From: a virus
Direction: 5' to 3' (one strand)
DNA length: 64,000 bases
IMG/VR virus record: IMGVR_UViG_3300031722_000008
Coordinates: 96,541 to 160,540 of that record
Shown: positions 8,328-17,500 of the stretch, piece after piece
Numbering within the stretch: the stretch's first letter is position 1
Layout of the letters: every line of letters begins with the position of its first letter
Translations under genes and position numbers: made by a program
Notes under the pieces: model-generated
Databases searched by the model: none
Told to the model about the DNA's origin: nothing
The model's input: only the letters and a program-made list of their open reading frames with translations

Positions 8328-8501
8328 GTGAATTGTAAGGAAAAAGATTGTGGAGCGAGATGTAGTTTCGAGTGCATTGTATGTAGTCAGAACAGAGATA
8401 GTGGAGAAGAAGGTGTAGTTAATTGCTATAGAAAAAAGTCACCATCAATAATTAAAAGTATATTAAGTGTATTCGGAAAGAAGATAAGAGTTATACTGTA
8501 A
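8328..8501 (+). CDS. Small Cys-rich protein, GTG start
   Basis: A 57-aa protein starting at GTG with AGGAGGGG 5 nt upstream. The first half carries six Cys (C3, C8, C12, C16, C19, C33), consistent with a small metal-binding knuckle. The C-terminal half is a basic, hydrophobic helix that may touch membrane. It directly follows the terminator of the small RNA. Confidence 0.6.
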   Translation: MNCKEKDCGARCSFECIVCSQNRDSGEEGVVNCYRKKSPSIIKSILSVFGKKIRVIL

Positions 8502-8527
8502 GATAAGTAACGAAGGGAGAAATGGTA

Positions 8528-8854
8528 ATGAATTTTTTTTGGATGAATTTTTCATTAGGAATATGTCTATTTATAATAGATAGGACGATGAGTTATTTTA
8601 AGGAAGAAAGAACAGAAACAGAAGAAAAAGAATTAGAATTAGATTTCAAAAGAAATGCTGAACAGTTAGAGGAAATGTTATCTTATATTATCTACAAACC
8701 TGGATTAGCTAATGACATAATAAGCTCTGTAAATATTATTAAGAATAATGTGTTTTTAAAGCAATTTGTAGTGTTTGTCTTTTTTCAAATTCCTGCAATT
8801 AATATATTCATGTTTTTATCGAATTTTAAAAAAGACAAAAATAAACCTTTATAA
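8528..8854 (+). CDS. Small membrane protein, two hydrophobic segments
   Basis: About 108 aa. A hydrophobic N-terminus (FFWMNFSLGICLFIID) and a second hydrophobic stretch (FVVFVFFQIPAINIFMFL, about 78-95) flank an acidic helical segment. The start at 8528 has AGGGAG at proper spacing; the ATG two codons earlier is too close to it. Probably an inner-membrane protein. Function unknown. Confidence 0.65.
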   Translation: MNFFWMNFSLGICLFIIDRTMSYFKEERTETEEKELELDFKRNAEQLEEMLSYIIYKPGLANDIISSVNIIKNNVFLKQFVVFVFFQIPAINIFMFLSNFKKDKNKPL

Positions 8855-8870
8855 ATCAAGTAATAATCTA

Positions 8871-8886
8871 GTATAAGATATTAAAG
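8871..8886 (+). promoter_or_regulatory. Repeated 16-bp element, probable phage promoter (copy 2)
   Basis: Identical to the element at 8164, and preceded by CTA as the first copy is by TTA. It lies 17 nt after a stop codon and 114 nt before the next start, followed by two hairpins. Confidence 0.65.
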
Positions 8887-8984
8887 AGAGAAAGGGTTAA
8901 TAACAATTTAACAACAGGAATGTTGTTAAATATGTCCTTAGAGATAAGGGTTTATATTCCTTTGTCTCTTAATTTTATTTTAAA
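8887..8984 (+). ncRNA. Structured leader or small RNA with internal terminator
   Basis: After the second promoter element comes hairpin ATTTAACAACA/TGTTGTTAAAT (8906-8916, 8921-8931) with a GGAA tetraloop. A second stem AGAGATAAGGG/CCTTTGTCTCT (8940-8950, 8959-8969, two G-U pairs) follows, then the T-rich TTAATTTTATTTT. The second stem looks like a terminator placed before the gene at 9000. So this is either a free small RNA or an attenuator leader. Confidence 0.5.
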
Positions 8985-8999
8985 AATGGAGGAAGAAAT

Positions 9000-9944
9000 A
9001 TGATAATTAATAATGAAAACTTCGGAGAAGTTGTAGCAAAAATGTTAAGGGCGGCATCAGAATATCACAAGGCAGAGAGATTTGATACTTGTGGTATTAT
9101 TTTTGACAAAGATGATAACTCATTAAAACTAATCTCAGTTTGGTTCTTTGTTAGAGTTACAAATGTAAAGATTGAAATTGATATTCCTAGAGGAAAGCCA
9201 TTTTATAATGTTTTAGGAAAAGTATGGACAGAAATTCCTTATGAGAAACCAGTTGAATATTACATGGAAAAAAGAGCTGAAAGTTATAACTTCGTAGGAA
9301 GAACAGAATACTATGCAAATAATATATTAAATATTATCAACAAGGAAACTGAGAAAGTATTGGATTTAAGAGCAAGATATGTATTTGTTCAAGGATTTTT
9401 ACCTCAAGGCTGTGCAGCAATAACTTTCAAAGAAGAAAATGGAAAGCCAGTATTTAAAGCGCCTAAGATACCAAAGAAATTTGTCATTGATGAAAATTCA
9501 GCAATTCCTGAAAAATTTGTTCAACCTGGGATTACTTATGCATGTACATTAAATGATTGCGGAGATACTGTAACTCTTGATGTAATAACAAAATTCGGAA
9601 AAACTAGATCAGGTATGTTCGTTTCAGAAGTTAAGTATGATAGTAAATGCCTACCTAGATTAAATAATTTAGAAATAATTCACCCTGAACTAACTGTATG
9701 TTCTAATATATTAGAAACATCAGATGAAGAAATTAATATGCCACCAATACATCTAGGTGCTATGTTATTGTATGATTTGCTTAAAATACTTTTAATTTGC
9801 AAAACATCTAAATTCAACCTACATTATCAAGAAAAAATAAATGATGATATATGGATAGAATCTGTACCAGAAGATGATGATGACGCAAAAGTATCTATAT
9901 TCTTCCCTCCTTATGATTACTATAAAAATATTCAAAGAGGATAA
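9000..9944 (+). CDS. Hypothetical protein heading the paralogue array
   Basis: A 314-aa mixed alpha/beta protein with a GGAGG site. It is the first gene after the structured leader and lies directly upstream of seven related acidic genes, 4 nt before the first of them. The C-terminus is acidic then aromatic (EDDDDAKVSIFFPPYDYY). No motif identified. A fold such as a processivity factor was considered because the next genes carry clamp-like peptides, but nothing in this sequence shows it. Confidence 0.7.
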   Translation: MIINNENFGEVVAKMLRAASEYHKAERFDTCGIIFDKDDNSLKLISVWFFVRVTNVKIEIDIPRGKPFYNVLGKVWTEIPYEKPVEYYMEKRAESYNFVGRTEYYANNILNIINKETEKVLDLRARYVFVQGFLPQGCAAITFKEENGKPVFKAPKIPKKFVIDENSAIPEKFVQPGITYACTLNDCGDTVTLDVITKFGKTRSGMFVSEVKYDSKCLPRLNNLEIIHPELTVCSNILETSDEEINMPPIHLGAMLLYDLLKILLICKTSKFNLHYQEKINDDIWIESVPEDDDDAKVSIFFPPYDYYKNIQRG

Positions 9945-9948
9945 ATAA

Positions 9949-10494
9949 ATGCAAGAGGATTACCTAACAATGATTATAGCTAAAGACAAAAACTTATGGC
10001 CTAATCCTGAGAATATAGATGTTGAAGATATAGATAAATCCATATTTAACTACTTGGAAGAAAGAGAGCATTTAAATACTCCTAGGAATCAAGAGAAATT
10101 CTCAGAAACAGTTAACGATTTTTATCACATGGCACAAGAAGAATTTTTCGAAGAGAACGAAGAATACTTGATTCCTTCGCCACAAATAATTAGCGATATG
10201 ATAGATGAAGAAAACATCAATATCATATCGCTATTTGTATTAGATACAGAAAAAAGAAATAGCGAGGATAGGATAGAGAATATAATTAATATTTATATAA
10301 AAGAAATATCCTCTCAACTATTATATTCTGTCATAGAAGCATTAGATACTCTAGGACTACCCTTCTCCGATAAAGATCATCCAAATGATAAGGCAGTATC
10401 GGAGGTGAGAAATAAATGCTTTTATGACCCTTATCAAATAAGAATGTTTGGAGATGAAATATATGACAGAAGGAAAATTGATAGAAATTGTTAG
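9949..10494 (+). CDS. Acidic paralogue 1 with C-terminal QIRMF motif
   Basis: A 181-aa acidic protein. The shared features of this array are a helix of the type SVIEALDTLGLPF and, after it, a short strand with N/D-P-x-Q-x-x-M-F-x-D; here YQIRMFGDE with QIRMF at 163-167. Q-x-x-M-F matches the form of bacterial beta-clamp-binding peptides such as the internal site of E. coli DNA polymerase III alpha. Otherwise there is no recognised domain. Its end overlaps the next start by 32 bp. Function unknown; clamp binding is an inference. Confidence 0.7.
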   Translation: MQEDYLTMIIAKDKNLWPNPENIDVEDIDKSIFNYLEEREHLNTPRNQEKFSETVNDFYHMAQEEFFEENEEYLIPSPQIISDMIDEENINIISLFVLDTEKRNSEDRIENIINIYIKEISSQLLYSVIEALDTLGLPFSDKDHPNDKAVSEVRNKCFYDPYQIRMFGDEIYDRRKIDRNC

Positions 10495-11086
10495 CGATAA
10501 ATTACCTGATGGAGTTCAGGATTTTGACAATATAGAAAATAGAATGGTTTTGTCATGGACTGGTGATATGCCAGAAAATATGAAAGAAGTAAATGAATAT
10601 ATAATAGGGGATATATATAAGGAAGAGTGCATAAATAAACAAGGTATCCCTGAATTCGATGATCTTTTGGAAAGTGTTGATATTCTTAATTCTGAATGTA
10701 TGGCAGAGATAGCTCTCATACAAGTAGTTCAAGAATATAATGAACAAGGTATTGATATTGGAGATGTATCGGAAGAGAAACTCTCAGAAGATACAGCAGA
10801 GAAGGAAGCTGGAGTCCTAGACTTCTATAGTTATAATGGAATGATTGATACTAAACAAGAAATATTTAATTATGCTGAAGAAAAAGGTATGAGTTTCATG
10901 ATATCAAATCATACAGAGGAGTATGATAATTTTACATGGGGAATTGAAATGTCAGAAGAATCACAACTAGACATTATAGTTAATGGACCTCAAATACCAA
11001 TGTTTCCAGAATTAGCTGTAGATGAATGTGAAAATGATTTTTGTAGATACGGTGGTTTCTTTCTACATGTATCGGAGGCTGTATAA
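10463..11086 (+). CDS. Acidic paralogue 2 with QIPMF motif and N-terminal GIPEF copy
   Basis: About 207 aa. ATG 10463 is chosen because TTGGAG lies 9 nt upstream; a frame opening at TTG 10448 has no site. QIPMFPEL lies at 177-184 near the C-terminus. A second, weaker copy QGIPEFDDL (60-68) sits in the first half, suggesting an internal duplication. Very acidic. No catalytic motif. Confidence 0.7.
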   Translation: MTEGKLIEIVSDKLPDGVQDFDNIENRMVLSWTGDMPENMKEVNEYIIGDIYKEECINKQGIPEFDDLLESVDILNSECMAEIALIQVVQEYNEQGIDIGDVSEEKLSEDTAEKEAGVLDFYSYNGMIDTKQEIFNYAEEKGMSFMISNHTEEYDNFTWGIEMSEESQLDIIVNGPQIPMFPELAVDECENDFCRYGGFFLHVSEAV

Positions 11087-11791
11087 ATGAACGATATTAT
11101 TATAAGATCTGACGAAGATGAAATTGTAGACAAAAGACTAGCTGAATTAACAAATCTACTTATCGTGGATAGTGATGAGTCTTCAGAAAAATATGTCAAG
11201 GAATTAATTGAGGAATTAAATAATATACCAAAATCAGGAATACCATGCTTAAGTGATATTCTTCAACCAATGATAGATAATAACGATACTGTTATTGATA
11301 TTATCATGAAAACCCTAATAGTAAATGATAGAGTTGATATGCCAACAGATTGTGATAGAGGGGCTACAGACAGATCATCATGTGCAGAATGCGAAGAACT
11401 CTGCGAGTGCTATGAAGATTTAGATTACGAGATAAGACTTGATGAATTTCCACAATGTGATGATACTCACTTGGCATACTTATTATATTACATTCTTGTG
11501 AATACAGGTATGAGTATGATTATGGAAAAGGATGATTACAATGCGTTCCCAGACTTCTGTATGCATTTTGATTACGATAATGAGGGAATTTTATCAGACT
11601 ACTTCACTGGAACAGAAAATAAAAACAAGGTAATAGTAAATCATGCTCAACAAATGATGTTCTCTGAAATATTTATGGAAGAGAATAATCAGAATGGGAG
11701 TTGCTATTGTTATGGGCAAAACTTCGCAATAATGTTTGATAATTACAATATACAGGAAGAAAGATTAGCCTTAAAGGAAGGAGGTAAATAA
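11087..11791 (+). CDS. Acidic paralogue 3 with QQMMF motif and Cys cluster
   Basis: A 234-aa acidic protein. QQMMFSEIF is at 188-196, and the N-terminal weak copy SGIPCLSDI is at 50-58. Unlike the other members it has a Cys cluster (C89, C99, C102, C106, C108) within an acidic stretch, perhaps metal-binding. TCGGAGG lies before the ATG, and its stop overlaps the next start as TAATG. Confidence 0.7.
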   Translation: MNDIIIRSDEDEIVDKRLAELTNLLIVDSDESSEKYVKELIEELNNIPKSGIPCLSDILQPMIDNNDTVIDIIMKTLIVNDRVDMPTDCDRGATDRSSCAECEELCECYEDLDYEIRLDEFPQCDDTHLAYLLYYILVNTGMSMIMEKDDYNAFPDFCMHFDYDNEGILSDYFTGTENKNKVIVNHAQQMMFSEIFMEENNQNGSCYCYGQNFAIMFDNYNIQEERLALKEGGK

Positions 11792-12417
11792 TGTCAATAC
11801 AATTAAGAGAGGATATTTTCTCAGAATATATAGATGAAAAAAATCCAGAAATAATATATACAGCGAATCCAAATTCTTTACTTATGATAAAGGATATCAT
11901 TCTGGAACAACTTAATAACAGAGGAGAGGCTTCGTTAGAATGGATAATAAGTGATATTCATTTTGGTAATGCAAGAGTATTTGAAAATATAGCAGCTAAA
12001 GGTTTTGATACAGGGAAATTTGATATAGGTAACTTTGATAATTATGGTGATGGAATTACTGAAATGGCTGATGATATAGAACAATGGTATTTTGTTGAAG
12101 ATGAATTAACAGAATTAGAAAACCTAATATATGAGTCAGCTAAACAATTTGACTTACCTGTATATATGACAGCAGAGCAGGTAGATGAATACCCAACTTT
12201 TATAAGAAGATTCTCTGAAGAAAATTCTTATCTGGACTGCATAGCTAAAGAAAAAGAGATAAAGGTCAATGCATTCCATGCACAAATTCCAATGTTTGAT
12301 GATCTATTCGATAACTGCGGAAGTTGTTTTTATGGAAGAGAAAATGTGCTATTAATTGATGAATACAATAAAAATAGGAATTATGGATTAATGGAGGGTA
12401 GCGATGAAAGAAGATAA
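11791..12417 (+). CDS. Acidic paralogue 4 with QIPMF motif
   Basis: A 208-aa acidic protein with HAQIPMFDDLF, QIPMF at 165-169, followed by a Cys-containing tail (NCGSCFYGREN) resembling the tail of paralogue 3 (NGSCYCYGQN). Paralogues 3 and 4 are therefore probably the closest pair. GGAGG lies 8 nt before the ATG. It overlaps the next gene by 14 bp. Confidence 0.7.
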   Translation: MSIQLREDIFSEYIDEKNPEIIYTANPNSLLMIKDIILEQLNNRGEASLEWIISDIHFGNARVFENIAAKGFDTGKFDIGNFDNYGDGITEMADDIEQWYFVEDELTELENLIYESAKQFDLPVYMTAEQVDEYPTFIRRFSEENSYLDCIAKEKEIKVNAFHAQIPMFDDLFDNCGSCFYGRENVLLIDEYNKNRNYGLMEGSDERR

Positions 12418-13090
12418 ATCTCTCCGGATAATAAATCCAGACATCGATATGCTTGAAATGCAATCAGAAATTATAGGCATAAATGAAGATAATTTCGAAA
12501 GAGATAAGAACACTATATTGGAAATGTATAAATCGGAATATACGAAATATAAGGATCGCGCAAACATACCTCTTTTTTCTGATATAGAAAATTCTGTTCT
12601 CGCTTATAATTATGACAAGTGTTATGAAATATCAGTTATTGAATTTGAAACATTTGATAAAGCAGAAGTTATGAATACATTTTATAGCTCTGCTTATTGT
12701 TCCACAATGGACATAAATGATAGAATACAGGCGATACTAGATCAGAAGACAGGTAATATGATGAATGATATAGGGTGGTCACATTCCGAAGCTATAAGAA
12801 TGTGTATAAGGAATTCACTAAATGAATTGGGTGTTATTTATGAAGATAATGATCCTTGTAATCCATTCCTCCGAAATATATTTGCAGATTTTAATATTTT
12901 CAGAATAGTAGCTAATAATGCTCAAATAGTAATGTTTCCGGACATACATAGACAGGAGTATATGTATGATGCGGACTTAATCAATGATACTTTAGATGAT
13001 ATTACAAACTATGTCATAGAAAGAAGAACACAGAGCGCAATAAAAGATAGGTTGCTTGGTTCTGGGGGTGATAAAAATGTCCCAAAGTAA
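12404..13090 (+). CDS. Acidic paralogue 5 with QIVMF motif and N-terminal NIPLF copy
   Basis: A 228-aa protein. NNAQIVMFPDI contains QIVMF at 174-178, and a second motif ANIPLFSDI (53-61) matches the pattern IPxFxD[IL] of paralogues 2 and 3. The helix NSLNELGVIYED before the motif matches ALDTLGLPFSD in paralogue 1. GGAGGG precedes the ATG. Function unknown. Confidence 0.7.
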   Translation: MKEDKSLRIINPDIDMLEMQSEIIGINEDNFERDKNTILEMYKSEYTKYKDRANIPLFSDIENSVLAYNYDKCYEISVIEFETFDKAEVMNTFYSSAYCSTMDINDRIQAILDQKTGNMMNDIGWSHSEAIRMCIRNSLNELGVIYEDNDPCNPFLRNIFADFNIFRIVANNAQIVMFPDIHRQEYMYDADLINDTLDDITNYVIERRTQSAIKDRLLGSGGDKNVPK

Positions 13091-13436
13091 AGAGATAACT
13101 AAATCTATGCTCCGAAACAGAGGACTAATTATGCAAGATACGGAAAACAATACTTTTGTTGAAATCGTATCATCAAATTATATAGTTTGTATAAATCGAA
13201 GAATAAAAAAGGGACAAACTATAGTTCCTGAATATTACGAAATCAGCGACGAGTGCTTGGAGTTCATTGCTGACCATGGAATAAAAACTGTTACATGGAA
13301 CGGCATGATATTAAATGCTATGTCAGCTCTAGATTTATCATTAAAAGATGTACTTGAAGATGAAGGTTTTATTTTTGAATATAACCGAGAAATAGTGAAT
13401 CCTTATCAGCAGATTATGTTCGAGGATTTAAATTAA
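13077..13436 (+). CDS. Short acidic paralogue 6 with C-terminal QQIMF motif
   Basis: About 119 aa, apparently only the C-terminal half of the longer members. It has a helix ALDLSLKDVLEDEGFIFEYN, then NPYQQIMFEDLN with QQIMF at 111-115, four residues from the end. ATG 13077 has GGGGGTG upstream and overlaps the previous gene by 14 bp; an in-frame GTG or ATG farther up lacks a site. Confidence 0.7.
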   Translation: MSQSKEITKSMLRNRGLIMQDTENNTFVEIVSSNYIVCINRRIKKGQTIVPEYYEISDECLEFIADHGIKTVTWNGMILNAMSALDLSLKDVLEDEGFIFEYNREIVNPYQQIMFEDLN

Positions 13437-13450
13437 GGAAGGTGTAAATA

Positions 13451-13825
13451 ATGAGTAAAAGCATTATAGAAATAGAAGATAGTCAGCTTCAAAAAGAAGC
13501 TAGATGGGAGGACGTAGAAAAGATTATACTCAACACATACAATGAACTTTTTGATAAGGATAAGAAAGAACCGAGCATAAGCAGAGTATTCGATGAAATT
13601 AAATATAAGTTTGAAACTGAAGCATATGACATTATCTACGGAATATCAGCAGAAGACATTACAGAAGAAATGATAATGGTATGTCTTACGAAAAAGGGCT
13701 GTGTATTCACATGGTGCGGAACAGTATGTTGTGAAGCGCAACAAGTGATGTTTGGGGAGATATACGAACAATTAGAAGGAGATTTCATCAGCTACAATAA
13801 TAATATCATAGGTCTTCATGAGTGA
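13451..13825 (+). CDS. Short acidic paralogue 7 with QQVMF motif
   Basis: A 124-aa protein. EAQQVMFGEIY has QQVMF at 97-101, and PSISRVFDEI (near 40) may be the diverged first motif. VFTWCGTVCC just before the motif resembles TVTWNGMILN of paralogue 6. AAGGTG upstream. It overlaps the next gene by 8 bp and is the last motif-bearing member of the array. Confidence 0.7.
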   Translation: MSKSIIEIEDSQLQKEARWEDVEKIILNTYNELFDKDKKEPSISRVFDEIKYKFETEAYDIIYGISAEDITEEMIMVCLTKKGCVFTWCGTVCCEAQQVMFGEIYEQLEGDFISYNNNIIGLHE

Positions 13826-14471
13826 TATAGATAAAAGTGATGTTGTATTTAAATCTCTGTCATGTTTTAAATCCATGTTAAAATATGACAGAGTTAATCC
13901 CCAAATATTTCTTCATAATAAATCAGCTTATATGCTCGGAGAAAAAACGAAAGGAAAGATAGAATTTTTAAATAGGAGCTTTGAAACTTTAGTGGGTATA
14001 CCATTCAATAAAGGTTTCGAGTATTCAGAAAATATAACAAACAAGATTTTAAGTGAGAATATCAATATAATTAATAAGTTAGCCAGGACTTATTGCGAAA
14101 CTCTATTTTATATTGATAAGGTAAAGTTAATTAAATTCATTGACGATAATTATAATTCTTTAGCAAAGTTAAATAAAATGAAATTAACTATAACAACTGT
14201 GCCTCATATAAGGTTTAATTTTAAGCCTATAAAAAAATCTACTTCAGTGTTTGAGAGTGAATATATTATTTCAGAACCTGTAAGAGTGAGTCCAAACTTT
14301 AGAGTAAAAGATGAAGAGATTGTTTTAAATTCTCTTCTTTTTTATGAAGTTATAAATAATGAACTTTTTTCACAAATAATAAAAATGGAGATAAACAAAG
14401 AAAAGAAATTTATAAGATTAGCTTGTGTTAATGATAATGTAAAAGTTAAGTTTATAATTAACCAAAGATAA
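13818..14471 (+). CDS. Hypothetical protein after the paralogue array
   Basis: A 217-aa Lys/Ile/Asn-rich protein without the Q-x-x-M-F motif, so not clearly part of the array although its start overlaps paralogue 7. Basic rather than acidic. No known domain seen. The upstream site is weak (AGGTC), which suggests translational coupling to the preceding gene. Confidence 0.6.
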   Translation: MSDIDKSDVVFKSLSCFKSMLKYDRVNPQIFLHNKSAYMLGEKTKGKIEFLNRSFETLVGIPFNKGFEYSENITNKILSENINIINKLARTYCETLFYIDKVKLIKFIDDNYNSLAKLNKMKLTITTVPHIRFNFKPIKKSTSVFESEYIISEPVRVSPNFRVKDEEIVLNSLLFYEVINNELFSQIIKMEINKEKKFIRLACVNDNVKVKFIINQR

Positions 14472-14490
14472 AGTCTAGAAATTGCTTAAC

Positions 14491-14527
14491 GTGTTCGGCA
14501 AATAATGGTATCATTAACATTGAACAC
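14491..14527 (+). promoter_or_regulatory. Nested hairpin in the leader of the primase-helicase gene
   Basis: GTGTTC (14491-14496) pairs with GAACAC (14522-14527), and inside it TAATG (14503-14507) pairs with CATTA (14512-14516). It lies 25 nt before the gene start. It could be a leader structure or operator; no promoter box is clear. Confidence 0.35.
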
Positions 14528-14552
14528 TAAAAAGAGATGGGGGATTGGCACA

Positions 14553-17500
14553 ATGGATAAACTAGAATGGTACGAGAGCGTTGAAAATAAGATCAATGAA
14601 GATATTGATTTGTTTTATGGTGAGTTTTATAGCGGAGCAAAACCTAAAAAGATAGGACCTGATAGCTATAGAATTAATCCATGTCCAGTATGTGGACATT
14701 CTAATAGTTGCACATTAACAGGAAATACTGTTCATTGTTTCAGTGGTGAATGTGGATGGAAAGGAACACATATTACGGCATGGTATGAATATGCAAAAGA
14801 AAAGCTCAATTTGTCACTTTACGAGGCGGTGGCGAAGTTAGAAAAATTCACAGGATATAAGTTTCCAGCTGGAACAAAAGAAGAAATAGAAGCTTATGAG
14901 AAGCATCAGAAACAACAAGCAATTTTGAGAATTTCAGAAGATTTTTACCACAAACAGCTTTTAATATGTAATTTGACTTTTCCTTTCAAAGATAAGAGAT
15001 ACACACCACTTGATTATATGTTACAAGTAAGAAAAAGAAAGATAGAAACCTTGAAGGATTTTAAAGTTGGATTTGCTATTAATTACTTTGGATTAAGAAG
15101 TGAATTATTGGAACAAGGATTTACGAAAGAAGAAATTAAAGAAGGAAAAGCATGGCAACCAGAAGGAACTTTTGTGTTCTTCTATAGGCATCCATTAACA
15201 AAGGATATTGTAAGGACAAATATTAAAAATCCATTTGGGTCAAAATCTAAAGAAAAAAATGAGTTAGGTCAAAGTATAGATGGCGATGTTATTGTTGGAT
15301 ATTCTACTGGAAGTAAGTTTATGTATTTTCCTCCGAATTTCTCCTTCGATAAAGATATTACTATAGTTGAAGGGGAGCATGATGTATTTGCTGCCTATGA
15401 AAATGGATTTAATGTAGCTGGTGTTGGAGGACAAATAGAAAGAGAATACCAATTATCTGTATTGGATAAGGCAAAAGAAAATATAACCTTTCATACGATG
15501 TATGATAATGATGATGCTGGAAGTAAATATACTGAATTCACTAATGAATATTTTGCTGACAGGCCAGTAAAGAAAATAAAATATGATGAAGCATTCAATG
15601 ATCCTGATGAATATTTCAGAGAGTGCGAAAATCACAAATCCCTTGAAGAATTATTTGAATTTGCAGAAACATTAACTACTGACAAATATAAGATTCGCAG
15701 ACAAGGTAACTTATGGACTGTAGCAACGAGAGAAAGAAAACTTGAATTTACCATGAAAGGCAAAAATGATAAAGGTTCTTTCAGTGGAAATGCTGTATAT
15801 TATTATAATGGTCTATTAAGCGATAGAGATGATAATATACAACTCGTAAAATGCAAAGCTAAGATAAAGCCATTAAACTTTTATTTATATGACCATATAG
15901 AAGAGTATTTTAATAGTAATTTAGATAAGAAAAGCATCGATGAATTAATATTGATATATTCAATGTCAGCGAAGAAAGATGAGATAATTAAAAGATTAGC
16001 CGAAATGTTATTTGAGTCAGAAAATGATGAGTCTATTATAAATAACATGAAAGTTCAATTAAGTAAGCATGTAACGAATCATGAGAATGTTGTTGATGAA
16101 ATACTTAAAGAGGTTAATGATATACAGAATAAGGCTAATACAACATCGTTATCGAACATACCTAAAATGCGTGTTGGACAATACTACAATGTGAGAAACG
16201 GTGATGCTTATATGTATTTTACTTATGTAAAAATCGATGGTGATATAAAAAGAAAATTACCTTTCCTGCTTAGGAATGATGGAACACTAATAAGACTCGA
16301 TCTATTAAAAAGAAAGGATTCTCAATGCTTGCTTCTTATTGATAATAAGTATGAACTTCCATGGGAAATAAATGATGCTATTCTAGAACTTAATGAGTGT
16401 TGCTTGACTCAAGAATGGGTAGAGAAATATAAAGATGGCAAAATATCAGATAGTGAATTAGAACCTTCAATACTTATAAAGAGAATAGAGGGTTATATTA
16501 GGAAATTTTATTATACTAATGATTCAAATATCTACAAGGTGCTATCTCTCTATATATATTCAACCTACTCATATGAATTATTTGCACAAATACCATATCT
16601 TTATTTAAATGGTTCTAAGGGTTCAGGTAAGTCAATTCTAGATGAATGCATTAGATTATTATCCTTTAATTCAAAGATGGCTGTAGACATAACTGAAGCA
16701 GCATTATTCAGAACACTATCTGTTGAAGGAGGAGTATTAATACTTGATGAGCAGGAAAACTTAAATTCTAAAAATGCGAGAACTACTGATAGTGGTATGG
16801 CAGCAATACTGAAAGGTGGCTACGCAAGAAGTGGTGCAGTATATAGAGTTAACAATGAAAAAGGGGGCATAGTAGAGAAATATACTATCTACGGACCTAA
16901 GGTTATATCCAACATAATGGGAATGGATGATGTAATTGAGGATAGATGTATAATAATTGAAACATATGCCCTTAAATTGACTAAAGAAACTAAAATGGAA
17001 GATCCTAAATATTACGCGGAAGAAAGATTAGATGAAATAAGAGAACTCACAAGTAAATGTGCGATCTCTGCCCTGAAAAATTTCAAGACGCTATATGATA
17101 TATATAATGGTAACTTATTCGAAACAGGGAATGCACGTTTATCGCAAATACTAACTCCTATATTAGCTGTAGCTAAATTGGTTGATTTGAGAGAAAAAGA
17201 AAATGCATTATCTACTAATCCAGATATAAAAGATTATATCGGAGAATATGAAAGATCATTAATGGATTATTTTGTTATACTGAATGAGCTTAAAAAGAAT
17301 ACTGCTCAAAGTACTCCAGAGGGTATAATAAAATCTTCTGTATCTACAGTTGCAAAAGAACTCTGGGGATTAGTTCCACCTCACAATATAGAATTTATAG
17401 ATTCGTCATCACATAAATATACCGAAGCTATAAAATGCGATAAGGAGCAAGGCTGGTTCGAAATCAATGTACTTCACTTTAAATGTTTCATCGAAGAAGT

